A stretch of DNA of 64,000 nucleotides from Prinia subflava. Lineage: Eukaryota; Chordata; Aves; Passeriformes; Cisticolidae. The position numbers and the translations under genes were made by a program. The notes beneath the pieces are model-generated. The model saw only the letters and a program-made list of their open reading frames with translations. It did no database searches and was not told the origin of the DNA. Numbering within the stretch: the first letter of the stretch is position 1; each line of letters begins with the position of its first letter. This document shows positions 35,865 to 49,210 of this stretch, in pieces. The stretch is taken from contig NC_086283.1 in the NCBI RefSeq assembly GCF_021018805.1, positions 23,339,662 through 23,403,661 of the forward strand, written 5' to 3'.

Positions 35865-36175
35865 TAGCTGAGTTTGTTCAGCCTGGAGGCTGAGGTCAGC
35901 CCTTAGTGTTCTTCAGCATCTTCACAGGGGAGTGGAGGGCCAGGTACCAATCTCTCCACTCTCGTGACCAGTGACTCACGGAAATGGCATGAAGCTGAGT
36001 CAGGGGACGTCTAGGCTGGCTATTAAGAAAAGACTTTTCACCCAGACAGCCGCTGGGCCCTGGAACAGGCTGCCAAGGGAAGTGGTCACAGCACCAAGGG
36101 TGACAGAGTTCCAGAAGCGGTTGGACATTACGGGGCACACGGTGTGGCAGCTGGGGATGGCCCTGTGCCTTCTCA
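35865..36175 (+). repeat. CR1 3'-region fragment abutting the LAS1L promoter
   Basis: ttgttcagcctggaggctga near 35875, the cggaaatggcatgaagctga block near 35977, and tggaacaggctgccaaggga near 36060 are standard CR1 words. It stops about 200 bp before the LAS1L ATG, next to the CpG island. Confidence 0.85.
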
Positions 36176-36189
36176 CAAGGCTTTCCTCG

Positions 36190-36390
36190 CCCTGATTCGG
36201 GGCACACCTGGCCGTCCCCCGGCTCCCCGCCGCTGCACAGGGGCACACCGCGCCAGTCCCGCCCTGCCCGAGCCCCTCGGGCCTCAGGCGGCCCCACCCA
36301 CGCGCCAGCGGCGCGCGCGGGAAGCGGAAGCGGAAGCGGCGCGGGCGGGCGCGGCGCGCGCGGGGCGGGGCGAGGAGCGGCGCTGGCGGC
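36190..36390 (+). promoter_or_regulatory. LAS1L CpG-island promoter and 5' UTR
   Basis: A very GC- and CpG-rich block begins after the CR1 and extends through exon 1 to about 36830. Directly upstream of the ATG is a triple gcggaa array (36320-36339), matching ETS-type GGAA cores. No TATA box is visible, as expected for a housekeeping gene. The transcription start is not determinable from sequence alone. Confidence 0.65.
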
Positions 36391-36560
36391 ATGGCGGCCC
36401 GCGCGGTCCCGGCCTGCGGCGGCGGACGGCCGAAGCCGCTGCGCACGGTGGTGGCGTGGCGGGGCCGTGCGGAGTGGGACCAGGTGATGGTGGGGCTGTA
36501 CTGCGGAGACAGCCGGCTGCAGCAGGACGCGCTGGACCGCGTCTCGGCGTGGAAGAGCCG
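36391..36560 (+). CDS. LAS1L: LAS1L exon 1
   Basis: Start ATG in gcggcATGG, a strong Kozak context. Encodes the N-terminus with VVAW and AEWDQV. Ends AGC CG before donor gtacgg. Confidence 0.92.
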
Positions 36561-39500
36561 GTACGGGCCGCGCGCCGCAGGCGGGAGGACGATGCGGCTC
36601 TCGGGGCTGCCCCTCGGTCCCGGAGCGGCGTCTCTGCCCTTGCGGTCCTGGGCCCGAGGGCCGCCCAGGACCCGAGCGCTGCTCCCAGCGGAGCGGCTCC
36701 GCGGCCGGGGCCGTGTGGGCAGGCCGGCGGTGCAGCCGCGGGGGCGGCCCCGTCTCGCAGGGCTCCTTCTTGGTTGCGGGAGGCTCCGGGCTCGTAGCTT
36801 ATGCCGAGAGCACGGTGGCCCCGTGGGAGCAGGGGAGGCAGAAGCTCTGCATGCCCGCAAGTTCGCGGGCTGGTTTCTCGAGACAGTGAGCATATGCAAG
36901 GCCCTTAAATTGCCTCTGCTGCATCCGTACACAAGACTTGCCTAGGTAAAGCATCTTGTGTGTGTTCTCAGCGTATCAGTAAGTATTCATTCAAGCTGTG
37001 CTTAGAAGTAACCGTGTAACCACTGTTCCAATTGAAGCCTTCTGGAAAGAGCATTTTGTGCTGTCTCAGCATACCGTATATTTCAGGCTGTTACGTACCA
37101 CAGAGCACAAAATGTAGTGGGAAAGTTGCCCTTTTTACAGAGTGAGTATATTTGTGTGAGCCTGCTCACCTGGTTTTCCTTTGCTTCCAGGTATGGTCCG
37201 AAAATGCCGCTTGCAGTGGACTGCACGGCAGAACTGATTCGCTGTAAGGTCCTCGATTCATCTGGCAGATTAAAGTCACATGAGCTCATCCTCTCTTACG
37301 GCCTGGCTCTTGTAAGGTAAGGGCTGTCGAGGCCCCTGTGCTTTGAGAGAGAGAGAAATGGACAGATGTCACTGTTTCACTGTCTGAGTTCACTTTGCAT
37401 CTCTGGGACTGCAGTGTTGTACAGCACATGGGGAGAGCTCTGGAGTTCCAAGTTTCTCTGCAGCTCTTGATAGTCGTTTGTCTTTTCTGTAACCTACATG
37501 CAGATTTGTCAACTTGATCACGGAGAGGAAACAGAAGATGGCCAGCATTCCTCTGAGACAATTAGCCAGAGAGGTAACTATTTAATAAAGAGTTGCTTGA
37601 TAATTTGCATCTGTACAGGAAGCATGTGCATTGGTTGTTAACAACATTGAGTGGATGAAATTGTGGGGGGGTCACTCTTTTGTAACTAAAATAACAGATA
37701 TATATGCTTGTTTATTCCAGCTGCAAAGTTTTAAACAGGTTTTTTGCAACTAGATCTAAAACTTTGCTATTTGAAGTCACAATAAGAGTAACAAAGATTG
37801 ATGATCATTAAAGGTTTTTGGATCACATGTGGTGAAAAGTCTTCATTTACACGTGTATAGTCCCACTTGATATACTGTCACACATTTTTCTTTCTTTGCT
37901 GCTGAGATAAGAAAAAGAGCTAAATCTGTTGTTTATAAATCCTAATCTTTGACAAGCAAGGCTGTACATAAAAAACACAATTGCAGGTATTTTCGTCTTG
38001 TGTGTCGTTCTTCAGGTGAGTTTTTCCAGTCTTGTGTGGGGGAAGAAGGATTCAAGCTGTAATTTCAGCAACAGGACCAACTTGAGTCCTTTTACTGCCA
38101 GCTGCACTGAGCATTATACCTGGGACTGAACAAATTGTGACAGTGAAGGATGGACAATATTTGAGACTCTTCTGTATATATTTGGGGCCCTGTGTGAGAA
38201 TGATTGATTTATATTTTTTCCTGTTTTTTTTTTGAGAAAAGTTGTACTTCTCACTTTTTAAAACTGATCTAAAAAAGCTAAGATCTTGCATAGTTAAAGG
38301 TAGTTGTCCTCAGGAAAGTTGTAAAAAACTGCCTGCAAATGACCATTTCATTTACATTGCCTGTACATTTCAGTATTATATATGATATCTTTGATATATA
38401 GTTATCCAGAATGTGTCATCCATTTAAATATAGTTTTAAGTGCTTCTCAGTGTCATTAAATAACATCTAACACCTCTGTCTAAAAAGAAATCTCGGGTTA
38501 CATGTAACACTGAGGAACTTACACTGTAAAATGCAAGTTTGTATAGATCCTAGGCCTCAGGAGGAGTGGCATCAGAGACCCGGGGGATCTTGGCCCACTC
38601 TTGAAGTGGGAAGCAGGGGAGCTGCAGTGCAGCAGTGGCCAGGAGGGTGCTGTTCCCACCTGGCAGAGGCTCTCTGCCGGTTTGCAGGGCTGCCTGCCGG
38701 TGTGGCGTGGTGCAGTGGGAGCAGAGGGGTGACGTGTGTTGGCTGTTGTTGCAGGTGGACATCCCCGTGTGGGTTGTGGACCTCCGTCACGAGCTGACGC
38801 ACGGCAAGCTGCCGCGGCTGGCCCTGTGCCGCAAGGGTGAGTGAGGGCCACCGCAGCTGGCCTGGGAGGGGCGGCCTGAGGCAGTGCCAGTGCTGCAGCC
38901 CTGAGGGGAGCACCCCTGCCTTCAAGCTGGGGTGCTGCAGGATGGGCAGCGCGCTTGTCCTGGCAGGAGAGTTGTGGTATCAGACACTCAGAGGATTTGA
39001 CACTGCCCTGTCAGGATAGCTGAGCTGCGTCCAGTGGCTCCAGGCTGTGGTTCCTGACAGGGAAGATGTTCGGAGGCTTTCTCCAGTCCCTGAAAAAATT
39101 ACTCGAAACAACAACAGCTGGTTACAACAATTTGGTGTTTTTGCTTTTTTATAGCACAGGAAGTTCATCTTGGGGAAATAGGTAGAAGCTTTTCCTGATG
39201 GTTTAGGGCTACCTAGAACTCTTTAAAAATCCCATTTAAGGAGAAATGCAGATACTACAAGCCTGAGTGAATGACCAGCTCATAGCATGTGAAGAGATTC
39301 CTGGGAATTTTGGGTTAAGGCTTGAGAATCCAGTTAAATAATCCTCAGCATGGTTAGATTGAATTGGGAAAACACTGATGGAAGTAAAGGTATTTTCTTT
39401 CCATTCTATCAAATGTATGCATTGTGTAGTCCCTGCACAAAAAAAAATATTGTTGTTGTAGATGCTGTGTTAACCATGGTGATACTAAAGTATTAACTCA

Positions 39501-42500
39501 TTTCTCATGCGGTGCCACTGCAGGGACCTAGTTGCTGCTTAAATTTGAAGTAGCTTGAGCAAAGTGCAGTGCCACAGTGGTGTTCAAAATTTTTTTTTAA
39601 ATTTTAATTTTTATTTAATTTTTATTTTTATTTTATTATTTTTAATTTTTATTTTATTTTTACTTTTTTAAAAAATATTTTTTATTTTTACGTTTACTGT
39701 TTAATTATAATTTTTTTTATTGTTTATTTTTATTTTGTTTTAAATTTTTTAATGATTTTAGTTATTTATTTATTTAAATCCCCCCCCCTCAAAAAAATGA
39801 TAGATAGTTAGCATGCCTGTGATACTGGATTGAGGGTTTTTTTCCTGGTTTCTTTCTGGAGGTTGGTTTTGGTTTGGGTTTTGGGGGTTTTGTTTGTTAG
39901 GGTTTTTTTTAACTTGTTCACGTTTTCATTAATGGAGTTTTTTGTGTTTTCAGGGTTCATAACTGGTTAAAGGCATTTATTTTCATGATACAAGTTAGCC
40001 ACATGCCATGTGTTATTTTTTGCCTAACTTAGAAACCTCACTGATTTAATGAGAGGATAATGTTTGCTGTTCTCCATTAGGTTGTGATGTTGTGCTGGAC
40101 TGGCTACGAAAGATGTATTGGAGCCGTCAGCTGGGCAATAACTTGTGTGAGGAAGGAGAGGATGAGGATGATGAGGAAGAGCAGGAAGAGATGCAAACAA
40201 ATGCAGAGTTGGACAATGATGCATGGGAGATGCAAACTCCGGAGCATGACGCCTGTCAGAAACACAAGGAATTCCATGGTATGTGTTCCTAGAGCAATAG
40301 CGGAGACAAGGATTAGCTAGAGAAAGCTGTTTAAATTGTCGTCTTCTGGCGTAAAAATACATCTTCACCTCAGGTTTGGGATTCCTCTCTGGGTCTTGGT
40401 GGATTCCTGGGGCTGACTGGTTTGGTGGTGCTTCTCCAAATTTCTAGCACTTCTGATTGTGAATAGCTGTAGTGCTGTAGCAATTGATACAAAATGCAAG
40501 GATAAGAAATAAAAATATGCATCAGAACATAAATTGCATATGGGAACAATTTTCTTCTACACTGATCTAATTAGGAATTTATTTTTGATCTGTCTGGGTT
40601 TATCCAACTTACCTGTCTTTGGCTACTGTTAGTGATAAAATATGGAAATCATGGTTCAACCCACTTGAGAATATTTATGTTGCTGGAAAAGTCTGGGAGT
40701 TTTCAGAGTCTTCATTGTGTTGTCTGATGAGAATGGCTGACTTCGTTTGACTGATGCCTTCCTTGAGTGTAAATTTAGCAAAATTAAGCAGCTTCCTTAG
40801 ATACAAAATTCCCTTACGTAGTTGATATTCTGCTTAAAACATATATTTATGTTTATTTCTAGAAAAAGTCAGAGATGCTCTGACATCTTACAAGAATGAG
40901 CAGTTCCGGGTAAGTGCATTCTGATGATCAGCACTTTCATTAATTCTCTTTTCTTTCTTGGGCAGTATGTTTTCTTTTCCTTGTTGCCTTAGTTAGTTCC
41001 TTGCTCAGGTCTATCTGCTGGTGTTGTCATACATGACTTGCCAAAGGAAAACTTGAGTACAGAGGACAAGCAATTTGGACTTGTGGCAATTCCTAATGTG
41101 AGCACTGTGTTCTGGTTTGTAAAGGAGATCTGTACTTATTGGAGATTCCACAAAGGGGAACGTTTTCAAGTGCAGGTGATAAAGTACATGTGACATGTGC
41201 ATCTGCTTGTCATAGCAATAATCTCTTTGTGTTTGTCATGGGAGTGTATTTTCTGTTAATGCGCGAATTTTTCCTTCACTCAGGTTATGCAGACTGTCCC
41301 GTCTGTTTCAAAATCTCGAGAATTGTGTTCTGAATCCTCTTCAGAAGTGGACTGGATTTTGGCTCAGATCAAGGACCTGATGCAGGAAGACAGGTATGTC
41401 TCTGGTAAAGAAGTGAGGTGAAAGGTATGGTGCTGAACTGTGCTGCAGACCTATTAAATTGCCTTTTCGTGGTGTCCTGTAGCTGATCATGGAGAAAGCA
41501 ATTAGTCTATTTCCTCAAGACCTTTGAGGACTGAGTTGTTGATCTGTGCTAAAGAGCAATTGTCCTTGTGCCAGGTGCTCTCGAAGGTGTTGTCTCAGAC
41601 TTAGTGATGCTGGCCCCAAGGCATGAAATGTCTTCAGTGTCTTCAAAAGCTCCCAACAACCGTGCAGAGATTTTGATTTCACAGTAACCTTTAGAATTCT
41701 TAAAACTTGCAGGGCAATACTTGGCCTTTTCTGTATTTTTTATCTTTCTGTTACTGGAGAGCCTCTAGGACGTAATGTGTATAGACTTCCTTATTATCAT
41801 ATAAATTGGCATGGAGATCTTGACCTGCTTTGAGAAATCTAATTGGTGTAACTGCAGAGGGGAGAGAGTATCATGTTACAGTTAAAAGTATCACTCCTGA
41901 TGTTTTGAGTATAAATATGTATGCCATGCAGGAACAGCATTGCCAGGTCTCTTATTGGAACAAAAAATTCTCCATTCCCTCCTCGCAGTTCCAGGTATTT
42001 GGCAGTCAAATTTGTTTCAGAACTGGTGCAAGCGGTGTTTTGATACATAAAGGAGTAAGTGTCAGTAATAAGTCTCTCTGCTCTAGGGAGACAGTGGCTG
42101 AAGCTCTTCTCAGTGATGGCTTTCTCATCCCAAAGATGGATTGTCTGAAGATGCTAAATATAAAGTATGAAGGTGAGCGTTTTATGCATCACTCAAGTAG
42201 AAAAAGCATAGCTAGTGTTATGACCTAGTCTGCTCTTTTTTTCTTACTATATTGAAATCTGTAATTGGCTGCATATTTTTTGTATATCTGGGTCCTTAAA
42301 CATCTTGTGCCCTGTTTCCAGAATCCCTTATGGCCATGCTTACCTAATGCTTTTGCATAAATTTCTTGGGATGGAAGGATAGCTCTTCGTCACTGAATAG
42401 CTAGCCAAAACATCTTTCGAAGCTTGCATCTCTACCCTTTTCTGCAATAGTTGCTAATTTCAGGAATTCTCACTAGTTTCTCTTCTACACTGAAGATCTG

Positions 42501-45500
42501 AAGAAAATCAAAATGGATGGGGTTTTTTTGACCCTCATTCACCAGCTGCATCTTAGTTCCAAGCTGCTGCCCATTTTTGTGGAGTAGCATTTATTGTTTG
42601 CAAGAGAACTAGGCACCTAGAGGGAATGAAAAGAAATAAATTCCCTATTTCACAGCCAAAGAACATTCCAAGAAAGATTTTCAGACTTCCATGACATATA
42701 TAAGAGTAGAAAATTTTTAAAGCTTTTTGATTCTGTGTTGCTTTGCTCGATGAACCTTCTCTTTGCAGTATATTTTTTAGATAGTATAGCTCTTAATTAT
42801 GTGTGAAATAAGGTGAAACTGGAAAGGGATTAGCAAAACAGGTGGATCTTCTTGTGTTAATAGTTTCCTTGTGCTAATTATCAAATTGCTACTTATTTTA
42901 CATGCTTAGCATAAGAAAAACAATAGTTTCAGATTCATTGAGAACCTCAGGAAATAACCTGGAATCAGTGATCTGAGAACAAACCTCTTTAGTTTGGAGC
43001 AAGTGTCACACCTGTATTTCATCAAAAAAAACCTACAAAGCACTAATTTCCAGCTTCTCTGTTTTGTTTTTTTTCTTTTTATCGCAGCAAATAAAGAGGT
43101 ATGGCAATTCAAAATTCCCCCAACATTTTACTGCTTTTGGCAGCCTTTGCTGGCAGGCCTCCTTTCACGAAATTTTACACAGACCCTAATAGAGAAAATG
43201 TTTGTAGAGTTGAAGGAATGTTCTGACTCTTCAGAACTCCGGCCTCACTTCTTGATCAACTGGATTTCTGAGTTGCTGACTGGCATTGCCAAAGTAAACG
43301 CTGGTGAGTGTCTGGAATTTCTGTGTTTAAAAAACCGTAAGAGTTTCTTCTGTACTCGCGTAAAATTAAACTAGTAAAGCGGTGAGACTTTTATACATAA
43401 AATGCAGTAGCCTAAATAGTACATTTTGTCATGTGAACATAAAGCTTTTATTGTTGCCTTTTTTAGATTTTTCAGCCTGCAGCTTGTGCATGCCATGTAT
43501 TTCTTAGGAAAAAATTGAAATTGTAATTGATAAGTTTGCTGCAGCCTCCTTAAGATAGGAAAAGCAAATCTCTTACAGGAAAGATCAGGCCATTAAGTGC
43601 TAATTTCTCCAGATATCAATACTTGAAGGAAATAAGATCCTTATATGCTATCTGCTACCGTTATATGTGTGATGTGTTATGCGATCCCTGTTCCCAGTTC
43701 TTTTCTCCCTTAACAGAAGCCTGCCTTTATAACATACTAAATACTGTTGCTGTCCTTTATTGATCCTATCACAGGATTTTTATGCTTTCTAAACTTATAC
43801 ACAAGTAATAAGTAATATTTTGTTTTCAGTTCCTAACTCTTTAGAACTGTTAAAATTGGCAGACTATTTCATTCCAGAGATGGGCACTGAAGGGCCTTAA
43901 TTATTCAGAGTGTCACAGGTTTCTGCCAACAGGGTTTTTACACTGTGACATAGTGCATCCTTGCAGAGGTTTGCACCTCTTAATTTTGGTGCCACTTCTG
44001 TCCTCTCCTGGTCTGGCTCAGACTGCACAAAGATTTTGGCGGTATCTCAGCCACAGGTTAAAATTTGGTGCTTTCAGTCACTGCTGAGCATATCTGTGAT
44101 GTACCAAGATCCCTTAATGCTGGTAGTTCCCAGCTGTTAAATCTACTGTTTGCAGAGCTATCTGGAATGATACTGGGTCCCAGATACAGTACACTGAATT
44201 TATTTGGGATAATACTGTTCAAACACATCTTGTGGCTTTCCTGTCTGGGGTGACGTGCACAGGGCCAGCTTGGGAATGAATGTCTGCACTGCTTTGTGGT
44301 CAGGCCTGGTGGAGCTGTCCATGCACTGCCAAGTCCTTTATAACAACCTTGATGTATTTGGTCAGTACATCTGGTCAGGCACTTGGCTTAAAATAACAGC
44401 TTATTGCAGGATGTGTTTCAGTAAAAATGCAGAGGGATGAGTGGCATATTTTTTATGAGTTTTGAGCATCCTGTTTTCATTATCTTCTTTGAAGGGAAGA
44501 AAAAACAACTGTGTAACAAGCAGGCATCTATAAAGGAGCTGTTCTTCCATAAAGTTGCTTTGCAGTGGATAAGAGTGACAGACAGTTGCTTGCAAGCTCC
44601 CTGCTGGGCAACGCCACATCTTCTTCAGATGTAAGTTTGATGCTGTGACCTAGAAAAGGACAAGCTCTGTAACAGCTTTGGTTCCCTAGTGATACACTGA
44701 GTGATAGCTGCATTCCCTTGCCTTTCTTTGCATCTTGTCTAAATTGTAGCAGGTGCATATAAAGCCATGCTTGCTGCTATTCATGTCCCCATTGATTACA
44801 CACAAAGCGAAGAAGGAAAAGAATTTTAAAGGACTGCACCTTTAAAATTAAAGCAGGGGTTATCTGGGGAGGTATTTAAAGAAGCAGCCTGTTCAGAAGC
44901 AAATGACTTGCCAGAGATGTGACCTTATTCAGGTGATAGGAATTTACCACAGTTCCTAACTTCTCTACATGAAAACAGCAAAGCAGTAATTCAGTTAGAA
45001 GTATCCCCCATCCTTAATTTTAAAGACAGAGTATTCCAGCATCCACTGACCAGGGAATTACCAGATTTTGCCTGTTAGATGAGCTATGTGAGCCAGCTGT
45101 CCTGCAGAAAACAAACACTTAAAAGCAAAAAAGCTTCAGCCAGATGAAGATTTATCAACCCTTGTAAGACTTTTCCATTGCCCTTTTTCTTTTCTTTTCT
45201 AGGATCCTCACAATCATGAAACCTCGCTTGTCACGTGCTTCTCGAAGGAACCTTCTCTATCTTGCTTCCATTTACACAGAAGGAGGTGCCCCTTTGTCCA
45301 GTCCAGGCCTCTCTTCAGATGGCAGTGAACAGCCAATTTATACTATAGAGAGCTTACAGTGGAGAGCCAGGCAAGAAAATCAGGTTAAAAATCAAGGGCA
45401 GACTGTAGAGAAACAAGATGTGCCAGAGAGAGACAATGGTATAGAGGAAGTGGAAGAGGAGGAAGAAGAGATGGTGACTGAAACAAATCCTTTGGAAGGA

Positions 45501-48500
45501 CTTGCTCATTCTGGTACCATGGTGGCCATTGCTGAGAAAAGGGCAGCACTGCAAGGGTCCGCCTGGCAGATCACTGCAGGTAAAAAGTGACTATAAGACT
45601 CAGACAGTCTTCTTCACTGACAAATGTTAATTGAAGTGCAAAGACATCTCAGCCCTTTGGGCCTGGCCACAATTAAATTGTGCTTCAAAGTCATCTAAAT
45701 GACAGATTACTGAAAAAATGTGGGTTTTCCAGTGCTTTGTTTATATTCGGGAGTCATTTCAGTTAAGCTCATAAAATACTGTGTGTGTGTGTTTTTCAGG
45801 AGCATGCTATTACTGTCTTACCTAAATTTTTTCTTAGGCTTTTCCAAGCTCTTTAAAATTTCAGTATATTCAGTTGGTGGGGCAGCATATATGCCATTTG
45901 TGAATGGTGAAGAAAATATGGATGTTTCTCGGACTTCTGTTTGTCAGACTTGGGGGTATTTGAAAGCATAGTTTGTCTGTGACCCTAAGTTCCATATTCT
46001 GGGAAAATGGTTGTTATGACATGGTGACAAACGAAAGGAGCAAGACAGGTTTTTAGAAGGAATAAACAGTATATGTAGTGTTTTGTCAACTTTATTACAG
46101 TAGCTGTACTTTCTCATTGGGATTGGAGGTCTCTGTAGCTAAGAATTTTGGATGAGTCAGGAAGGGATTCAGACACAGGAGGAGGAAGTTGGTGGAGAGG
46201 AGTTGGAGTCAAAATGACATTTAAAGGAAAAAGAACAGCCACTAGAATCCATTCACTGGGAAATTTTCTGAAGAGGAAGAAAAAGAAAAAAAAAAGAGAT
46301 ATATATTTTGATGTGAACAGCTTGTTAGAACTGGATGTTTTTAAAAACAGAAGCAAAATTATCCTCTGCTTCTGTGACATTGGTTCAGATCACTTGCTGA
46401 ATGGCTGAGTTGCAGGAGGCAGCATTTGTGGACTTGGGGAGGGTGATCTTGTATTTCAAAAATCTCTTTGGGAAACTCAGACAACTTGTTTTTGTACCGT
46501 TTTTATCTAGATGAAGTACGATGGAAAGACTTTCCTCTTGGGAAACTCCCAGGTCAGACAGATGACCCTGATGGTCTCATGTTGGATAATTATTCTATGA
46601 TGTCCCTGCTTGATCAGCCAGTGAGAGATGAGTGGAAGTCTCTCAATACAAAGTGAGTAATGCTGTGGGTGGGACTTTGCCCCTGAACCATGAAATGCAT
46701 ATCTCTCTCTCTCTGTGTGCCTTTTACTGTACCATGTAAAAAATTAGGGCTGAGATTTCCTTTTTAAACATAAGTAGTTTGAGCCGAATATCTACTGGTG
46801 TCTCTAAATCTAACCCTAATGGTATCCTTTGAGGATGCCTTCTTCTAATACTGCTGTGTTCACTCCTCCTGCTCTTTTTAAAAGAAACCATTCCAAGGTT
46901 TCTTTTATTCCAAGTATGACATACTGCTGTTTAGTAGGTATCTACATAGCCCCAGCAGGCTTGAAAACTGAAGTTTCTATTAGCTGGGGCTTTGATTTTC
47001 AGTATGTTGGCAGTGCCCAGTGACCTTTTGGAGCTGCAGTTCTGATCTCAGTGAAGAAACAGGGATTGTCCTGGAAATAACAGGGACATTCTGTAAAGGT
47101 TTAGTCAGATCACCTTTGTCACTAAATGAAGCTTACCCAGTTAAAGCATCCTATTGGAGATGTTTTAATAGGGTCATTATTTCATACTTTGAAGTCATGG
47201 GAACTTGAATGCTGTAAGCTGTCAAATCAGTTTCATCACATGCATATAAACCCATCTCCTATTATTTGAATCCAAGGAATGCTTCAGAATACAAATGAAT
47301 AGTATTAACACTCGATTAGACAATTTTCTAATCACTGATTCATCTCTGTGGTCGGTGGGCCCAATCTGATAGCAATGTGAAGAACTGAGAATCATGCAGC
47401 CTGGGGTATTTCATTGAGAAGAAATTTTGCACATCTTCATATTTTCAAATATTTAGAGTTGTTCAGATGTTCAGATTCCAAGCTCCCAGTTTCAAATCTG
47501 AGAAGAGATGGATTTTTCTCCATCCTTTTGGTCATCCTCCCTGGCATCAAGTTATTGACCTTCTCCTACCAGTAACATTCTGTTCCTTTGGAGGAAGATG
47601 CCCCAGACTGCATTTTGAAAAACGATTTAGTCATGGTGAGGACTGATGGTTCATTAATTGCAGGCTAAAAAGCTACAAGCCAGATTTGTAAATTTCAGGC
47701 TGTTTTTTGAACAATGTAATGTGTCATGCAGCTCATATTACTAGAAAATACTCGTGTAGAAAATGAGAAAGCACATACCAGGCCAAAAGTAACATGTGTT
47801 TCTGCATATCTTTTTGTGGGGGAAGGGGCAGACAGTTTGTTCCACTCAGATTACAGCCTGGAAGGAAGACAAGGAAAAAAAATCTTAGAAACATGAAGAA
47901 AATGTGTTGCTACCACAAAAACGATCCAGGTTTCATCAGGAGTGGTACAATGGCAGCTTGTTCATTGTTCTTATCTCCCTTGCATAGCAGCTTCTCCATT
48001 TGCCAAAGGACATGTGGTATTAGAAAGGTGGTCAGACTACCCCAAGGCAGAAGACAGAACCTCTTCTTTACTGCTTACATTTTCTTCTGTGTAGAAGCCT
48101 TTTCCTTTGTCTTGTAGCTTTGTGGGTTTTTGCTTCCCCCATCAAAGGTGTTTGTATAGCCTGTCCCAGAAGGGGTGTTTGCTATTTACTCTTTTGGCAT
48201 TGCCCTGTAAGTTCTCTATCTGCAGAGAACTGTTCTACCAGGCTCATGAAGAGAGGTACTTAAGGGTGGTATGAGAGATAGGGGAAAGCTTGATGTTTTA
48301 CTTTGAAAATGTCCAAAAGGTGCTTGGAAAAAGCATCTGCAGAATGGGCAATGGGGCACACCCTTTCTAAAAGCAATGCCCTTCTTTGTCTTTCTGCATT
48401 TCCTTCCACCCAAAAGATTGTGTTCATTTTTTGGTGGGTTTTCTGGTGTATGCTGTGCATGTGTATTGTCAAAGTTCATCTTTAGTGTTGCTGAGGCAAT

Positions 48501-49210
48501 CTCTGAAGTTTTGAATAGCTGCAGTCCTCCTCAGGCAGATGTTTTGGGTCTTGGGATGAACATATGTGCTTTTTATTGGCGCCCAGTGTCAGTTTTACCT
48601 GACAGCAGGAGCAAAGTTGGCAAATAATGACCACTTGGAGAGTTTTCTGAGGGTGAAGTTCCTGATGGGTTGCTGTTGCTTGATGGGTTGCATCCTTGAA
48701 TATCTCTGTAAGTCCCATGATTCTTTCTAAAGCCACAGAAATGGCAAGATGTGTGAGAGACTATTCTCATCAATTGCTTGCTCTGCTAGCATTTCACCTG
48801 AGCTTGTATTCCTAGCTGCAGAAGACTGATGAAGGTTCAGATGAGAATTGTTCTCTGGTTATTTTTGCAGTCATTTCTCCCTTAAAATTGTTAGTATACC
48901 TATTCACCTTTCTTTTGCTTTGTGCCTTGTACCTTTCATGTTTCAGGACTACTGCCACTCTTGAACAAACTGATTAAAAACCAAAGGTATACCAGCAGAT
49001 AAATGTTTCAGAGCTAAAAATGAGAAATGTTTTGGAAATAAAGTGCTATCAAAATTACTTTGGTGATGTGAGCTTCCAAACCAGCCCACTGCTAATGTGC
49101 TTTATTCTCTTCCTCACAGCTCTGCAGAACTGAATATTCCTGTGACAGGAGGATTGTTATGGACTCAGAATGACTTCCACAAAATAAAAAGTGGCCTTCA
49201 ACTTTTCTGA
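36391..49210 (+). CDS. LAS1L: LAS1L, LAS1-like ribosome biogenesis endoribonuclease (13 exons)
   Basis: LAS1L cleaves ITS2 in pre-60S rRNA with the kinase NOL9, and joins the PELP1-TEX10-WDR18-SENP3 complex in the nucleolus/nucleoplasm. Exons: 36391-36560, 37191-37316, 37504-37573, 38755-38836, 40081-40278, 40863-40909, 41284-41393, 42087-42172, 43088-43303, 44495-44630, 45203-45579, 46511-46652, 49120-49210. All have GT/AG borders, and the 1,851 nt give an open frame of 616 aa plus TGA. The HEPN domain is in exons 1-5; its catalytic RX4H is RHELTH (R133-H138) in exon 4. Acidic tracts lie in exons 5 ([14 protein letters not shown]) and 11 ([10 protein letters not shown]). The C-terminal GLLWTQNDF tail fits the segment known to contact NOL9/Grc3. 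The product is somewhat shorter than the human protein (about 734 aa). No truncation is evident. Confidence 0.95.
37191..37316 (+). CDS. LAS1L: LAS1L exon 2
   Basis: Acceptor ttgcttccag; encodes [18 protein letters not shown], a well conserved LAS1 stretch; donor gtaagg. Confidence 0.93.
37504..37573 (+). CDS. LAS1L: LAS1L exon 3
   Basis: Acceptor acatgcag; encodes [20 protein letters not shown]; ends on a codon boundary before donor gtaact. Confidence 0.93.
38755..38836 (+). CDS. LAS1L: LAS1L exon 4 (HEPN catalytic motif)
   Basis: Acceptor gttgcag; encodes [18 protein letters not shown] with the RX4H nuclease motif; donor gtgagt. Confidence 0.95.
39588..39780. repeat. T/A-rich low-complexity tract in LAS1L intron 4
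   Basis: About 190 bp almost wholly of T and A (ttttattttt-like units), then a C run and an A run near 39781-39797. It is simple-sequence DNA with no coding content. Confidence 0.8.
40081..40278 (+). CDS. LAS1L: LAS1L exon 5
   Basis: Acceptor ctccattag; encodes [17 protein letters not shown] and then an acidic tract; donor gtatgt. Confidence 0.92.
40863..40909 (+). CDS. LAS1L: LAS1L exon 6
   Basis: A 47-nt exon between acceptor atttctag and donor gtaagt; encodes [16 protein letters not shown]. Phase fits both neighbours. Confidence 0.88.
41284..41393 (+). CDS. LAS1L: LAS1L exon 7
   Basis: Acceptor ttcactcag; encodes [15 protein letters not shown] through [10 protein letters not shown]; donor gtatgt. 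Confidence 0.9.
42087..42172 (+). CDS. LAS1L: LAS1L exon 8
   Basis: Acceptor tgctctag; encodes [20 protein letters not shown]; donor gtgagc. Confidence 0.92.
43088..43303 (+). CDS. LAS1L: LAS1L exon 9
   Basis: Acceptor tttatcgcag; encodes [20 protein letters not shown] and [14 protein letters not shown]; donor gtgagt. Confidence 0.93.
44495..44630 (+). CDS. LAS1L: LAS1L exon 10
   Basis: Acceptor ttctttgaag; encodes [20 protein letters not shown]; ends AT before donor gtaagt. Confidence 0.9.
45203..45579 (+). CDS. LAS1L: LAS1L exon 11
   Basis: Acceptor cttttctag; encodes [20 protein letters not shown] and a second acidic tract; ends ACT GCA G before gtaaaa. Confidence 0.92.
46511..46652 (+). 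CDS. LAS1L: LAS1L exon 12
   Basis: Acceptor tttttatctag; encodes [20 protein letters not shown]; donor gtgagt. Confidence 0.93.
49120..49210 (+). CDS. LAS1L: LAS1L exon 13, stop TGA
   Basis: Acceptor cctcacag; encodes [20 protein letters not shown] and the C-terminus; TGA at 49208-49210. Confidence 0.93.

Noticed and set aside
36000..36932. 310-codon minus-strand open frame over the CpG island
   Set aside because: It is a shadow of the CpG-rich LAS1L first exon plus CR1 sequence, with Arg/Pro-rich composition and no family.
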